Positions 17,899 to 28,337 of a stretch of 64,000 nucleotides of DNA are shown here, one piece after another. The DNA is from Paracoccus onubensis (GTDB lineage Bacteria > Pseudomonadota > Alphaproteobacteria > Rhodobacterales > Rhodobacteraceae): the NCBI RefSeq assembly GCF_003591515.1, contig NZ_QZCG01000005.1, forward strand, positions 186,001-250,000. Direction: 5' to 3'. Made by a program: the position numbers and the translations under genes. Each line of letters opens with the position of its first letter. Position 1 is the stretch's first letter. Below the pieces are notes generated by a model. The model saw only the letters and a program-made list of their open reading frames with translations. It ran no database searches and was not told the origin of the DNA.

Positions 17899-18637
17899 GA
17901 CGACCCTTATCCTTGGCGGCACGACCGAGGCCAGCCGGCTTGCCGCAGCAATGGCTGAACGCGGCCTGCCCGCCATCCTGTCCTATGCCGGACGCACCGA
18001 AGCGCCGCGCATCCAGCCCGTGCCCATCCGTATCGGCGGTTTCGGAGGGGCCGGGGGATTGGCGGATTGGCTGCGGGCGAACCGGATTTCGCGGATCGTG
18101 GATGCAACCCATCCCTTTGCCGCGCAGATCAGCCGCAACGCCGTCACGGCCAGCGCCCTGACCGGCCTGCCGCTGCTGGTCTTTCAGCGGCCCGAATGGC
18201 AACCCGGTCCGGGCGATGACTGGACCGAAACCGCCGATATCGCCGCCGCTGCACAGGCACTTGCCGGGCCCGGGCGGCGGGTCTTTCTGGCGATTGGCCG
18301 CCAGAACCTTGCGGCTTTCGCGCGCCAGCCCCAGCATCATTACCTGCTGCGTCTGGTTGATCCCCCGGCCAGCCCGCCGCCGCTGCCCGACCATCATGTG
18401 GTGATCGCGCGCGGTCCCTTCGACCTGGCCGGGGATCAGGCATTGCTGACGCGCCACCGGATCGACCTGCTCGTCGCCAAGAACGCCGGCGGCACCGGGG
18501 CCGAAGCAAAGCTGATCGCGGCCCGCGCCCTGCGCATCCCGGTTCTGATGATTGCCCGCCCCAAGATGCCGGATTGCCCGGTCACCTCGCGGCTCGAAGA
18601 GGTGCTGAACTGGTGTCATGCCGATCTCGGCGTATAG
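17897..18637 (+). CDS. cobK: Precorrin-6A reductase
   Basis: NADPH-dependent reductase of 246 residues that converts precorrin-6A to dihydroprecorrin-6A. The N-terminal TTLILGGTTEASRLA nucleotide-binding loop, VDATHPFAAQISRNA and LVAKNAGGTGAEAKL are diagnostic. It is the only plus-strand gene embedded in the leftward cob run. Its start shares a CATG with the cobL start, and its last 22 bases overlap the end of cobJ. Only a weak GAGAG precedes the start. It would need a promoter within the 5' part of cobL, or be transcribed from farther upstream. Confidence 0.94.
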   Translation: MTTLILGGTTEASRLAAAMAERGLPAILSYAGRTEAPRIQPVPIRIGGFGGAGGLADWLRANRISRIVDATHPFAAQISRNAVTASALTGLPLLVFQRPEWQPGPGDDWTETADIAAAAQALAGPGRRVFLAIGRQNLAAFARQPQHHYLLRLVDPPASPPPLPDHHVVIARGPFDLAGDQALLTRHRIDLLVAKNAGGTGAEAKLIAARALRIPVLMIARPKMPDCPVTSRLEEVLNWCHADLGV

Positions 18638-19350
18638 ACAAACCGCCCGATCCGGCGCGTCAGCGACGATCCGACCAGCACCATCGTCCGCATATCCGCC
18701 ATTTCGGGGCTGGCCTCGGCCAGCGTTACTGTGCGGATCTGTTGTTCCGGGGTCGATACCGCACGCGCGAAGGTGATCAGACGATCGGCGCCACAGCTTT
18801 GCCGCAGCAGATCCAGAACCTGTCCGAACTGATGCGGACGGCTGTTTGAACGCGGATTGTAGAAAGCCATCGCGAAGTCACCCTGCACCGCAAGCCGCAC
18901 CCGATGCAGGATCAGATCGAAGGGTTTGAGATTGTCCGACAGGTTGATCGCGCAGAAATCATGCCCAAGCGGCGCACCCGCCGCCGCCGCAGCAGCCAGC
19001 ATCGCCGTTATTCCCGGCAATACGCTCATATCCAGCGCCTGCCATTCGGCCGGACCGGCCTCCATCGCCTCGAAAACCGCCGAGGCCATGGCGAATACCC
19101 CCGGATCGCCCGAGGATATGACGACAACCCGCCGCCCTTCCGCCGCAAGCCGCAGGGCCAGCGCGGCGCGATCGAGTTCCACCCGGTTGTCGGAGCCATG
19201 CAGCACCAGCCCGTCACGCGCCGGGATCCGGGCGACATAGGCCGCATAACCGATCACATCGGTCGCGTCGCGCAATGCCGCCTGCACCTCGCGCGTCACC
19301 ATCCCTTCGGCGCCCGGACCAAGCCCAGCAATGACCAGCCAGCCGCTCAT
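18616..19350 (-). CDS. cobJ: Precorrin-3B C17-methyltransferase
   Basis: Tetrapyrrole methylase of 244 residues that methylates C-17 and contracts the ring to precorrin-4. Seen: the VIAGLGPGAEGMVT loop, VISSGDPGVFAMASAV, VLPGITAMLAAAAAAGAPLGHDF, INLSDNLKPF and YNPRSNSRP, all CobJ hallmarks. The ATG at 19350 overlaps the cobI stop by four bases. Its 3' end overlaps the converging cobK gene by 22 bases. Longer upstream frames are shadows of cobI. Confidence 0.95.
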   Translation of the reverse strand: MSGWLVIAGLGPGAEGMVTREVQAALRDATDVIGYAAYVARIPARDGLVLHGSDNRVELDRAALALRLAAEGRRVVVISSGDPGVFAMASAVFEAMEAGPAEWQALDMSVLPGITAMLAAAAAAGAPLGHDFCAINLSDNLKPFDLILHRVRLAVQGDFAMAFYNPRSNSRPHQFGQVLDLLRQSCGADRLITFARAVSTPEQQIRTVTLAEASPEMADMRTMVLVGSSLTRRIGRFVYTPRSA

Positions 19351-20066
19351 GGTCTGCGCCCCTGTCCATGGATCAGAACGATCGAGAAATAGGGCACCGG
19401 CCCCTGAACCTCGGCCAGCGGGCAGACACGTTCGGCAGGCATGGTGCCATGTTCGACCAGCCATGCCTCGGCCAGCCGCCCCGCCGCCGCGATGGCTCTG
19501 CGCAGGCGCGGCAGGTTGCGGCCAATCTTCATCACCACCAGCGCATCGGTATCGGCAATGCGGCGCGCAAGCTCTGCTTCGGGCAGGGTGGCAGGAAGGA
19601 TGGTCAGGATATCGTCGCCCCATGTGATCGGCCGCCCCGTCGCGGTCCAGCACCCGGCCATGCCCGGAATGCCCGGCACCACCTCGACCAATTCCGCTGG
19701 CAGGCGGGCGTGCAGATGCATGAACGAGCCGAAAAAGAACGGATCGCCCTCACACAGAACGACCACATCGCCATGCTGTGCGGCATTCACAAGCCGCCCG
19801 GCCCATTCGTCGTAAAAACCCCTGAGCATGGCGTTATAGGCGGGATCGCTGACCGGGATTTCGGTCGTCACCGGATATTCCATCGCCAGTTCCGCCACAT
19901 CCCCGGGCAGCAGCCCCTCGACAATGCGGCGGGCCTGCCCCATGCGGCCCGGCTTGCGGAAATAGGCCACCGTCGCGGCATTCGTCAGATGGCGATGCGC
20001 GCGCAGGCTCATCAGATCCGGGTCGCCGGGGCCAAGGCCGATGCAGACGATCTTCCCCCCGCTCAT
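19347..20066 (-). CDS. cobI: Precorrin-2 C20-methyltransferase
   Basis: Tetrapyrrole methylase of 239 residues that converts precorrin-2 to precorrin-3A. The IVCIGLGPGDPDLMSLRA loop, VLCEGDPFFFGSFMHLH, VVPGIPGMAGCW and VVMKIGRNLPRLR runs identify it. ATG at 20066 overlaps the cobH stop (ATGA). It sits in the order cobG-cobH-cobI-cobJ, as in Pseudomonas denitrificans and rhodobacters. Confidence 0.95.
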   Translation of the reverse strand: MSGGKIVCIGLGPGDPDLMSLRAHRHLTNAATVAYFRKPGRMGQARRIVEGLLPGDVAELAMEYPVTTEIPVSDPAYNAMLRGFYDEWAGRLVNAAQHGDVVVLCEGDPFFFGSFMHLHARLPAELVEVVPGIPGMAGCWTATGRPITWGDDILTILPATLPEAELARRIADTDALVVMKIGRNLPRLRRAIAAAGRLAEAWLVEHGTMPAERVCPLAEVQGPVPYFSIVLIHGQGRRP

Positions 20067-20692
20067 TCCGCAGGGCCCGCCAACGCATTGACGGCAGCCA
20101 CCGTCATGGCCGATCCACCCGGCCTTCCGCTGACGATACACCACGGCACCGGATTGTCAGCAGCCAGCGCCGCCTTTGATTCCGCCGCGCCGATGAAACC
20201 TACGGGGCAACCGATGATTGCGGCGGGGCGGGGACAGGCGGGATCCTCAAGCATGTTCAGCAGATGAAACAATGCGGTCGGGGCGTTGCCGATGGCGACC
20301 ACGGCGCCTTGCAGATACGGGCGCCACAGTTCCAGAGCGGCAGCCGAGCGGGTAGTGTCCAGTTCGGCGGCCAGCCCCGGAACCTCTGGCGCGCGGAGCG
20401 TGCAGATGACCGGGTTCGAGGCGGGCAAACGGGCGCGGGTGATCCCTTCGCTGACCATGCGCGCATCGCAGAGGATTGGCGCGCCGCGCATCAACGCCTC
20501 TCGCGCGCGGATGGCGAAGCCGGGGGCAAACCGGATCCGCGGGGCCAGTTCGACCATGCCGCTGGCATGGATCATGCGAACGGCGACGGGTTCTTCCTCG
20601 GGCGTGAAGCGGGCAAGATCCGCCTCGGCGCGGATGGTTGCGAATGAGGCGCGATAGATCGAGGCGCCATCGGTTTCATAGCTGTGAGGCAT
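20063..20692 (-). CDS. cobH: Precorrin-8X methylmutase
   Basis: Enzyme of 209 residues that moves the C-11 methyl group to C-12 to make hydrogenobyrinate. The N-terminal [22 protein letters not shown] with MIHASGM holds the conserved catalytic His, and [13 protein letters not shown] and [15 protein letters not shown] are further family motifs. The ATG at 20692 matches the usual N-terminus (MPHSYE) better than a GTG nine bases upstream. It overlaps the 3' end of cobG by 17 bases. Confidence 0.95.
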   Translation of the reverse strand: MPHSYETDGASIYRASFATIRAEADLARFTPEEEPVAVRMIHASGMVELAPRIRFAPGFAIRAREALMRGAPILCDARMVSEGITRARLPASNPVICTLRAPEVPGLAAELDTTRSAAALELWRPYLQGAVVAIGNAPTALFHLLNMLEDPACPRPAAIIGCPVGFIGAAESKAALAADNPVPWCIVSGRPGGSAMTVAAVNALAGPAE

Positions 20693-21797
20693 GCAGGTCA
20701 CTCAATATGCCGGGAAGGTCGTCCGGGTGAAATCCGCGCCGCGCCGGGTGATCCGCAGGCGCGCCGTTCAGGATCAGATCAAACCGCCCGTCGCGCCCGG
20801 TCAGGGTCAGATCGGCGGGGCCGGGATGCGCGCAACCCTTGGCGCAGCCGGAAACATGCAGGGTTCTGCCCGCCGGAAGATGCGGCGCAAGGCGGTTGGC
20901 CAGCGCGAATGTCCCGACGCTGGCCGAAGGGCAGCGGGGCTTGCCGATACAGGCGGCGATACGCAGGCGGGGGTCGCCGGGATCCCCGATCAGGTCGTCA
21001 TGAACGGGCAAGGCGGCGTCACCCTCGGCCAGCACGCCCCGCCAAGGCGTCAGGCGGACCGGCGCAGCGGCAAGATCGCGAAAGGTTCCGGCATTGAGAC
21101 GCCCGAAGGCGACGGCGCGGTATCTGCCGCCCGGTCGTAACGGCGCGACGGTCAGCGGCGCGTCATCCGCGCGAAGTTCAGGGGTTTCGCCAGCGCTCAC
21201 CAGCCGCGCCATGCGGGTCGCTTCACCCGCCCTTGCGGCGAACCAATGGGCAAGCTCGATGGCGCGGGTGATCGCGTTGGCCGCTGTCACATATTCGCCC
21301 CGCGCCATCCCGTCGGCACGCAGGATCAACCCGTGCGGGCCGCGCTCGATGCGGATATCGGCCGGGGCGGCGCCAAGGATCGCAGCCGGTCCAGTATCGA
21401 TGGCAAAGCCGAATTTCGCGGGCAGGACAGGAAGCTCGCGCAATCGCCGGGTCAGCTCCCCAGCCAACGGCAGGGTATCGTCATCCGCCCTCCAGATCGG
21501 CGTCGTCAGCAGGTTGCGCCGGCGTTCCAGATCGGTATCGCCATCGATCAGCCCCTGCCGCCGCAGCGCGGCCTGAACCGCCGCCAGATTCTTTGCGGAT
21601 ACCGCCCGAAGTTGCAGATTCGCGCGGCTGGTCAGTGTTACCGCTCCGTCGCCATACTGCATCGCCAGATCAGCGATCAGCCGGATTTGATCGGGCATCA
21701 GCCGCGAGACATGGGGCCTGATCCGCAGGATCAGCCCGTCGCCCGCGGGCATCGGCGTCAACGCGCCGGGACACCAGCCCTTGACGGTTCCGCTCAT
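20676..21797 (-). CDS. cobG: Precorrin-3B synthase
   Basis: Iron-sulfur mono-oxygenase of 373 residues, related to sulfite/nitrite reductases, that hydroxylates C-20 and forms the lactone of precorrin-3B. Two ferredoxin-like half domains ([17 protein letters not shown]) are seen. The cluster-binding motif is CIGKPRC ... [13 protein letters not shown], the C-x5-C and C-x3-C pattern of the family. Its presence marks the oxygen-dependent cobalamin route. ATG at 21797 overlaps the cobN stop by four bases. Confidence 0.93.
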   Translation of the reverse strand: MSGTVKGWCPGALTPMPAGDGLILRIRPHVSRLMPDQIRLIADLAMQYGDGAVTLTSRANLQLRAVSAKNLAAVQAALRRQGLIDGDTDLERRRNLLTTPIWRADDDTLPLAGELTRRLRELPVLPAKFGFAIDTGPAAILGAAPADIRIERGPHGLILRADGMARGEYVTAANAITRAIELAHWFAARAGEATRMARLVSAGETPELRADDAPLTVAPLRPGGRYRAVAFGRLNAGTFRDLAAAPVRLTPWRGVLAEGDAALPVHDDLIGDPGDPRLRIAACIGKPRCPSASVGTFALANRLAPHLPAGRTLHVSGCAKGCAHPGPADLTLTGRDGRFDLILNGAPADHPARRGFHPDDLPGILSDLHASQL

Positions 21798-24700
21798 CCC
21801 ATACCCGCCGTCAGACTGTTCGACCGGCTGTGCCACAGGCCGGATTCGGCCAGCGCGGCGAAACATGCCTGCATCGCGGCCAGCGCCTGCGGGTTCCGGT
21901 CGCGCAGGAATGCCACGACTTTCGGGTCGCCAAGGGTCGCGCCATGATACAGATCGAAAAGATGCGGAGGCACGACTCCGGCCAGATGCGCGAAAGCGGC
22001 CATGTGATCCAGCGTCGCGGCGATTTCCGCCCCGCCCCGGAAACTATGCCGCATCATCGAGCGGATCCAGCGCGGATTGGCGGCGCGGGCGCGGGTGACG
22101 CGGGCGATTTCCTCGGCCAGAGTCCGGGCACGCAGGGCTTCGGGCCGGGTGGCGTCCAGATGATAAAGCGACGCCACCCCGCCCAGATTGACCAGAGCGG
22201 CGGCAAAGCCCGCCTCATGCGTGGCGTAATCCTCGGCCAGCAGCAGATCGGTTTCCGGCAGATCCTGCATATGCACAAATGCATCGGCGCGTTTCAGCCG
22301 CGTTTCCAGCACCGCGCGGGCGGGGAGCCCATCGGCGGAATGGGCTGATGCTGCCAGCCATGCCTCGCCCGCCCGCTGCCGCGCCTCTGGGGTGAACTGT
22401 GCCATGGACATGCCCAGCCCGTAGCTTGCAGGCGGGGGCGCGAAAACGCGCGGACCGGGCGGGGCCGCGACATAGGGATTCATGTCGGCAGCCTCATCCC
22501 GCGCCGCAAGCGCATCGGTCGCGGCCTCGAACAGCCGCGCGAGATCGGGGAACACATCGCGGAACAGGCCCGAGATACGCAGCGTCACGTCGATCCGGGG
22601 CCGGTCGAGCAATGTCAGCGGGATGACCTCGAAGCCGATGACCCGGCCTGATTGTTCATCCCATTGCGGCGAAATTCCGGCCAGATGCAGCGCCATGGCG
22701 AATTCTTCCCCCGCCGTGCGCATCGTCGCCGAACCCCAGAGGTTCACGACCAGCCCCTGCGGATAATCGCCCTGATCCTGCAAATGCCGTCGCAGCAATT
22801 CTTCGGCCAGCCTGATCCCCTGCGTGTAAGCCGCGCGAGACGGCACGGCACGAGGGTCCGTGCCATAGAGATTGCGCCCGGTTGGCAGCACATCAACCCG
22901 GCCCCGGTAAGGCGAGCCCGATGGCCCCGCCTCGATCCACCGGCCTGCCAGTGCCGCGATCAGACCGGCGCTTTCCGCCGCGATCGAGGCGGCTTCTCCC
23001 GTCAGCCCGCCAGTCCCGGGCGTGCCGCGCCCCCAGATATGCAGCCCCTCGCCGAATTGCGAATCCTTCACGTCGCAGACAAACCGGTCGATCAGCGGAA
23101 TCGCTTCGGCGGCGCTGGCATTGCCGGGAATGCCCAGATCATCCTCGACCCCTGCTGCCTGCGCGGCCTCTCTGATCACAGAAATCAGCCGTTTCTGACG
23201 CGGCGCGTCCAGACCGTCGGCCATGGAATATTCGTCAAGCAGCCGTTCCAGCCGCGTGAACTGCACCGGAGTTCCCGCCTGCGCCAGAGGCGGCGGCAGA
23301 TGGCCAAGCGTCACCGCGCCAAGGCGGCGGCGGGCCTGTGCCGCCTCGCCCGGATCGTTGACGATGAAGGGATAGATCACCGGCAGCGCCCCGGTCAGCA
23401 CCTGCGGCCAGCAATCGGGCGACAGCGCCGCCGCCTTGCCCGGCAGCCATTCCAGCGTCCCATGCGCTCCGATATGGATCAGTGCATCCACCTGCGTCTG
23501 AAGCCACAGATAGAAGGCGACATAGGCATGGCATGGTACGCGCGTGACATCGTGATATTCGCCTTCGCGATCGGGATCACGGCTGCGCTCGGGCTGAAGC
23601 GCGATCAGGGCATTGCCACGACGGGTGGCGGCGAAGGCGAAACCGGCGGCGGTCAGGGCCGGATCATCTTCGGGACGGCCATGCGCTTTTTGCAGCGCTT
23701 CGCGCAGGGATCGCGGCAGCCGGGCAAGTGCCTTGCGGTAATCGTCAAGCGGCCAGAGGATATGCCCGGTTGCCAGCGCCTGTTCAAGCGGCTGGCCATC
23801 GGCGACCGTATAGCCCGCACCCGCCAGATCGGACAGCATCGCCCCGGCCGAAGCGATGGCATCCAGCCCGACCGCATGGGCCATCCGATGCGCCTTGCCG
23901 GGATATGTGGACAGGATCAGCCCAACCCGTTTTTCCGCCGCCGGGATTACCGCCAGCCGGTGCCATGCTGCCACCCGCGCCACCGTGGCCGCAACCTGCA
24001 CCGGATCGGCGCTGTGGCGGGGGCAGGCGAATTGCAGATCGGGATCATGGGCCGCGCTGTCCTTGAACGAAATCACGCCCGCTGAAATCCGCCCGTCAAC
24101 CTCGGGCATCGCGATATGCATCGCCAGATCCGACGGCGAAAGCCCACGGTCGGAATCGGCCCATGCCTGACGGTCACTGGTTGCATGGATCACCTGAAAG
24201 ACCGGCACTCCGGCCAGATCGAGTGGCGATCCGCTGTCCGATCTGGCCGAGAATGCGGTGGCGTTGACGATGGCGGCCGGGGCAAGCCCGGGCAGGACCC
24301 GGCGCAGCCAGCCGGCGGCCCCTTCATCCTTGAGGCTTGGGACGAACAGCCCGCAAGCGTCGAAACCCGCATCCTCGAACGCCTCGATCAACGCGCGGAT
24401 GCCGCCGGTATCCGCCGCTGCAAGCCAGGCGCGGTAAAAGGGGATAATGACAAGCGATCGGCGATCCGGCGCGGCTGGCATGATCCCGGCCTGAGGATAC
24501 CAGAAACCGAAGGCGGGCAGCGTTTCCGGTCCCGGCACCGGATCGGCGGGCAGGCCCGCGGCCAGCGCAAGCTGCGCCAGCGCGCCCTGCGCCGCGATCT
24601 CGCCCCCGGTATCGCACAGCCTGCCCAGCCTGCGCAGGATAGAGGGTGGAATGGTCGAGGCCCGGTCAAGCGCCTGATCAGTGCGCCCGTCGCCGGGCAG

Positions 24701-25039
24701 AAAGGCCAGCGCGATCCCGTTCTGCCGGGCGAGGCGAGAGACCTGCTCGACGCCGTAGGACCACCATGACATGCCGCCGATCAGCCGGATCAGGATCGCT
24801 TTCGCACCGGACAGCGTGCGCTCGATATAGGTATCGACCGACAGGGGATGGACCAGCGCCGACAGATTCACCAGTCGCAGCGATGGCAGGGATTCGCGCC
24901 CGCGCCGCCATCCAGCCGCGAAAGCCCCCAGATCGCTGTCGGAAAAGGACAGCACCACCAGATCCGCGGGCGTCTGCCCGAGATCGCGGGGCGCCGCGCT
25001 TTCCTCCAGCCCATGGCTTTCCCGGAACAGGACGTGCAT
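21794..25039 (-). CDS. cobN: Cobaltochelatase subunit CobN
   Basis: Large subunit (1081 residues) of the ATP-dependent CobNST complex that inserts cobalt into hydrogenobyrinic acid a,c-diamide. Family landmarks include [17 protein letters not shown] near residues 83-99, [57 protein letters not shown] and [21 protein letters not shown]. It is at the short end for CobN (up to about 1250 in others) but no domain is obviously missing. CobS and CobT are not in the window. ATG at 25039 comes one base after the cobW stop, a common pairing. Confidence 0.95.
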   Translation of the reverse strand: MHVLFRESHGLEESAAPRDLGQTPADLVVLSFSDSDLGAFAAGWRRGRESLPSLRLVNLSALVHPLSVDTYIERTLSGAKAILIRLIGGMSWWSYGVEQVSRLARQNGIALAFLPGDGRTDQALDRASTIPPSILRRLGRLCDTGGEIAAQGALAQLALAAGLPADPVPGPETLPAFGFWYPQAGIMPAAPDRRSLVIIPFYRAWLAAADTGGIRALIEAFEDAGFDACGLFVPSLKDEGAAGWLRRVLPGLAPAAIVNATAFSARSDSGSPLDLAGVPVFQVIHATSDRQAWADSDRGLSPSDLAMHIAMPEVDGRISAGVISFKDSAAHDPDLQFACPRHSADPVQVAATVARVAAWHRLAVIPAAEKRVGLILSTYPGKAHRMAHAVGLDAIASAGAMLSDLAGAGYTVADGQPLEQALATGHILWPLDDYRKALARLPRSLREALQKAHGRPEDDPALTAAGFAFAATRRGNALIALQPERSRDPDREGEYHDVTRVPCHAYVAFYLWLQTQVDALIHIGAHGTLEWLPGKAAALSPDCWPQVLTGALPVIYPFIVNDPGEAAQARRRLGAVTLGHLPPPLAQAGTPVQFTRLERLLDEYSMADGLDAPRQKRLISVIREAAQAAGVEDDLGIPGNASAAEAIPLIDRFVCDVKDSQFGEGLHIWGRGTPGTGGLTGEAASIAAESAGLIAALAGRWIEAGPSGSPYRGRVDVLPTGRNLYGTDPRAVPSRAAYTQGIRLAEELLRRHLQDQGDYPQGLVVNLWGSATMRTAGEEFAMALHLAGISPQWDEQSGRVIGFEVIPLTLLDRPRIDVTLRISGLFRDVFPDLARLFEAATDALAARDEAADMNPYVAAPPGPRVFAPPPASYGLGMSMAQFTPEARQRAGEAWLAASAHSADGLPARAVLETRLKRADAFVHMQDLPETDLLLAEDYATHEAGFAAALVNLGGVASLYHLDATRPEALRARTLAEEIARVTRARAANPRWIRSMMRHSFRGGAEIAATLDHMAAFAHLAGVVPPHLFDLYHGATLGDPKVVAFLRDRNPQALAAMQACFAALAESGLWHSRSNSLTAGMG

Positions 25040-25040
25040 T

Positions 25041-26072
<1,032 letters not shown>

Positions 26073-26074
26073 GA

Positions 26075-26437
26075 TCAGACCTCGAATGGGGGGATGCGGG
26101 CAATGGTGTTCTTGCGGATGATTTCGGGGCGTTCGCGCCACGGCACGATCCCGTCATCCGTTGCGCCATAGGCGCGATACATCTCGATCAGATCGGCAAG
26201 GTTTCTGTCGGGATCCAGCCCGCCCTGCACATAGGTCCAGAGTCCGGCTCCGCGCAGCACCACGGCACAGCCGTGCGTGCAGGCGGACAGGCATTCCTGC
26301 CGCCGATGCGCAATTCCGGCAGCCGTCAGCGCATCCGACAGGCGTTGCCCGTCGCGTTGGGTCAGGGGGGTGGCCTGCGGATCGGCCCCCGGAAAACGGC
26401 AGGTGGTACAGACCACCAGTTCGAATGTCTCAGCCAC
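26075..26437 (-). CDS. DUF1636 family ferredoxin-like protein (second paralog)
   Basis: Cytoplasmic protein of 120 residues, first gene behind the second cobalamin riboswitch. The pattern CTTC near residues 10-13 and CLSACTHGC near 48-56 gives four or five cysteines in thioredoxin-like [2Fe-2S] ferredoxin spacing. The segment LWTYVQGGLDPDRNLADLIEMYRAYGAT is typical of DUF1636. Start is GTG at 26437 with GGAGGGG upstream. It precedes cobW by two bases. Function is unestablished; an electron-transfer or metal-handling role in cobalamin synthesis is inference from the repeated genomic link. Confidence 0.85.
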   Translation of the reverse strand: MAETFELVVCTTCRFPGADPQATPLTQRDGQRLSDALTAAGIAHRRQECLSACTHGCAVVLRGAGLWTYVQGGLDPDRNLADLIEMYRAYGATDDGIVPWRERPEIIRKNTIARIPPFEV

Positions 26438-26568
26438 GCGGCCCCTCCGGCCTGATCGTTTCTCGGGCGGCGGGATGGATCGGCCGGACTTCTCTGGCTG
26501 GGCCAGAAAGGTTCAGGACGACGACACACCCCGGTCGCACAGTTCATGGCGGTCCCTTGCGGAACCGA

Positions 26569-26753
26569 CGCTGGCAGGTCTCCCGGCTTGCGGATGTCAG
26601 AGGAACTGGCCTCTGGCGGGTGCCCTGCCTTCCCGGCGCATCTGCGCCAGTGGCGGTGGGCAACCTCTCCGGTCACGGTCGCGGGGGCGGCTGCGCTTGG
26701 GCCTGATGGCTTGTCGCATTCCCTCTTCGCCTGCCCTAAGGCAGGAACCAGCG
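26569..26753 (-). promoter_or_regulatory. Cobalamin riboswitch controlling the DUF1636-cobW-cobN run
   Basis: Minus-strand element with GCCGCCCCCGCGACCGTGA in the core, GCCACTGG, GGGAAGGCAGGGCACCC, and the B12 box GCAAGCCGGGAGACCTGCC at 26591-26573. The closing P1 helix CGCTGG (26753-26748) / CCAGCG (26574-26569) is perfect. The first gene starts about 130 bases downstream, leaving room for an expression platform. It lies back to back with a plus-strand riboswitch 224 bases away. Confidence 0.95.
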
Positions 26754-26977
26754 ATGGCAGAAGCCAAGCCACGGACCGGACCCAAAGTCAAGCGAAGTTA
26801 CGATGAGTGAACGCCACACAATGGCGGGCGAAGCCCTTTGGCGCACCGAAAAGCAGATGGAAATCAAGGCTCAACACGCCAAACAAAGGATGAGACCGGC
26901 TTTCCGCCGATCCCGTTCGCGGCTCCGGAGCCGTTACGGCGCTTGACTGCCTTCACCGTCTCGGGCATTCCACTTGC
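26754..26977. promoter_or_regulatory. Spacer between two divergent cobalamin riboswitches; must hold both promoters
   Basis: These 224 bases separate the 5' ends of the two riboswitches, so both transcription starts should be here. A perfect 14-base palindrome CGGCTCCGGAGCCG lies at 26920-26933. Whether it is an operator or chance is unknown. An 18-codon plus-strand frame at 26753 has no ribosome site and was not called. Confidence 0.4.
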
Positions 26978-27161
26978 GATGGTTCCCGGGAAGGCTAGGC
27001 CGACCGGGTGAAAAGGGAACGCGGTGAGGTGCTGCCAAACGGTGCCGATTCCGCGACTGCCCCCGCAACTGTAAGCGGAGAGCGTGGCCCGACAGCCACT
27101 GGCGCAGATGCGCCGGGAAGGCGGGACACGCGGCGACCCGCGAGTCAGGAGACCTGCCATC
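26978..27161 (+). promoter_or_regulatory. Cobalamin riboswitch controlling btuFCD and the pseudoazurin gene
   Basis: Plus-strand element: GGGAACGCGGTGAGG, then CTGCCCCCGCAACTGTAAGC, GCCACTGG, GGGAAGGCGGGACACG, and the B12 box GCGAGTCAGGAGACCTGCC at 27140-27158. P1 can form between GATGG (26978-26982) and CCATC (27157-27161). It lies about 170 bases before the btuF start. The expected effect is repression of B12 import when the coenzyme is plentiful. Confidence 0.95.
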
Positions 27162-27205
27162 TTCACGTCAACCAACCCGGGCGGGGTGCCCCGGAAGGAG
27201 GAGCG

Positions 27206-27424
27206 ATGACTGGATGCAGTTCCTGGCGGAAGCCGACCGCCGACCTGTCCCTGCCGGCAGAAGCGCCGTCTTGCCTTGGTTTTACGCGACCTTCCCACCC
27301 TGTCCTTCACGTTCAGGAAGGACATCAGCATGAAATTGACTACCGTTTCGATCGCCGCGATGGGCATATTGATGGCAGTTGCGGCATCCGCCGCGCCGAC
27401 CGAATATCCGCTGACCATCGATAA
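27206..27424 (+). CDS. Possible small leader ORF between riboswitch and btuF
   Basis: A 72-codon frame begins with ATG at 27206 after an unusually strong ribosome site (GGAAGGAGGAG), stronger than the one before btuF. It overlaps the first 95 bases of btuF in another frame. The predicted peptide has no recognisable motif, no signal sequence and a composition typical of frame-shifted GC-rich DNA. It may be a translated leader whose translation affects btuF, or the ribosome site may be the sequence that the riboswitch occludes. Not a confident gene. Confidence 0.25.
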   Translation: MTGCSSWRKPTADLSLPAEAPSCLGFTRPSHPVLHVQEGHQHEIDYRFDRRDGHIDGSCGIRRADRISADHR

Positions 27425-28337
27425 TTGCGGGCACGAAATCCGGTTCGACGGGCCGCCCGAGAATGTCGTCTCGATCGGACAGGCCGCAACCGAGGTTCTT
27501 TACGCGCTGGGCGCCGAGGATCGCATGGCGGGCACATCGCTGTGGTTCAACGAGGTTCTGCCACGTTTTGCCAAGGCCGATGCCGGGGTCGAGCGGATCG
27601 CCGACAATATGCCCAGCTTCGAGGCGGTGGTGAACAAGCGTCCGGGTTTCGTGCCCACCATGTTCGAATGGATGATCGGCCCGCAGGGCGTCGTCGGCAC
27701 GCGTGAGCAATTTGCCAATCTGGGCATTCCCACCTATGTCATGCCGCCCGATTGCGAGGGCAAGGACAACCTTGTCGGCGCGGATGGCACGCGCCTTGCG
27801 CCATTCGACATCGCTACCGTCTATAAAAGCATCGACCAGATGGCCACGATCATGGACAGGCAGGATCGCGGCGCGGAACTGGTCGCCGAATTGAAGACGC
27901 GCGAGGCTGATGCGGTCAAACGTGCCGAGACGCTCGATTTGCCTGATGCCTCGGCGGTGGTCTGGTTCTCTTCCGCCGATCTCGAACTCGATCCCTATGT
28001 TGCCGGCCGCAAGGGCATTCCGGCATGGATGCTGGACGCACTGGGCCTGCGCAACGTGATCGAATCCGATGAGGAATGGCCGACCGTGGGCTGGGAAAGC
28101 ATCGCCAGGGCCGATCCGTCGGTGATCGTGATCGCCCGTATGGATCGCCGCCGTTTTCCCGCCGACGACCATGAGAAAAAGCTGGAATTCCTTAAATCCG
28201 ATCCGGTCACCAGCCAGATGACCGCGGTGAAAGAGGACCGTATCGTGATTCTCGACGCCGAAGCCATGCATGCCTCGATCCGGCTCATCGATGGTCTGGA
28301 AACGCTGACCGAGGCGATGGAGGCCTTGCCGCGATGA
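27330..28337 (+). CDS. btuF: Cobalamin ABC transporter, periplasmic binding protein (BtuF type)
   Basis: Periplasmic substrate-binding protein of 335 residues. A signal peptide ends at AASAAP (about residue 21). The type III binding fold shows VVSIGQAATEVLYALGAEDRMAGTS and VVWFSSADLELDPYVAG. Known BtuF proteins bind B12 between two lobes. The assignment here rests on the B12 riboswitch upstream and the BtuC/BtuD genes after it. The ATG at 27330 has AGGAAGG nearby. It overlaps btuC by four bases. Confidence 0.88.
   Translation: MKLTTVSIAAMGILMAVAASAAPTEYPLTIDNCGHEIRFDGPPENVVSIGQAATEVLYALGAEDRMAGTSLWFNEVLPRFAKADAGVERIADNMPSFEAVVNKRPGFVPTMFEWMIGPQGVVGTREQFANLGIPTYVMPPDCEGKDNLVGADGTRLAPFDIATVYKSIDQMATIMDRQDRGAELVAELKTREADAVKRAETLDLPDASAVVWFSSADLELDPYVAGRKGIPAWMLDALGLRNVIESDEEWPTVGWESIARADPSVIVIARMDRRRFPADDHEKKLEFLKSDPVTSQMTAVKEDRIVILDAEAMHASIRLIDGLETLTEAMEALPR

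Noticed and set aside
22652..24085. 477-codon plus-strand open frame antisense to cobN
   Set aside because: Its amino-acid composition is that of a GC-rich shadow (many Arg, Gln, Pro, Gly) and cobN on the other strand is complete and well conserved.
26753..26809. 18-codon plus-strand ORF between the two riboswitches
   Set aside because: No ribosome site, begins at the P1 helix of the minus-strand riboswitch, and too short to support.
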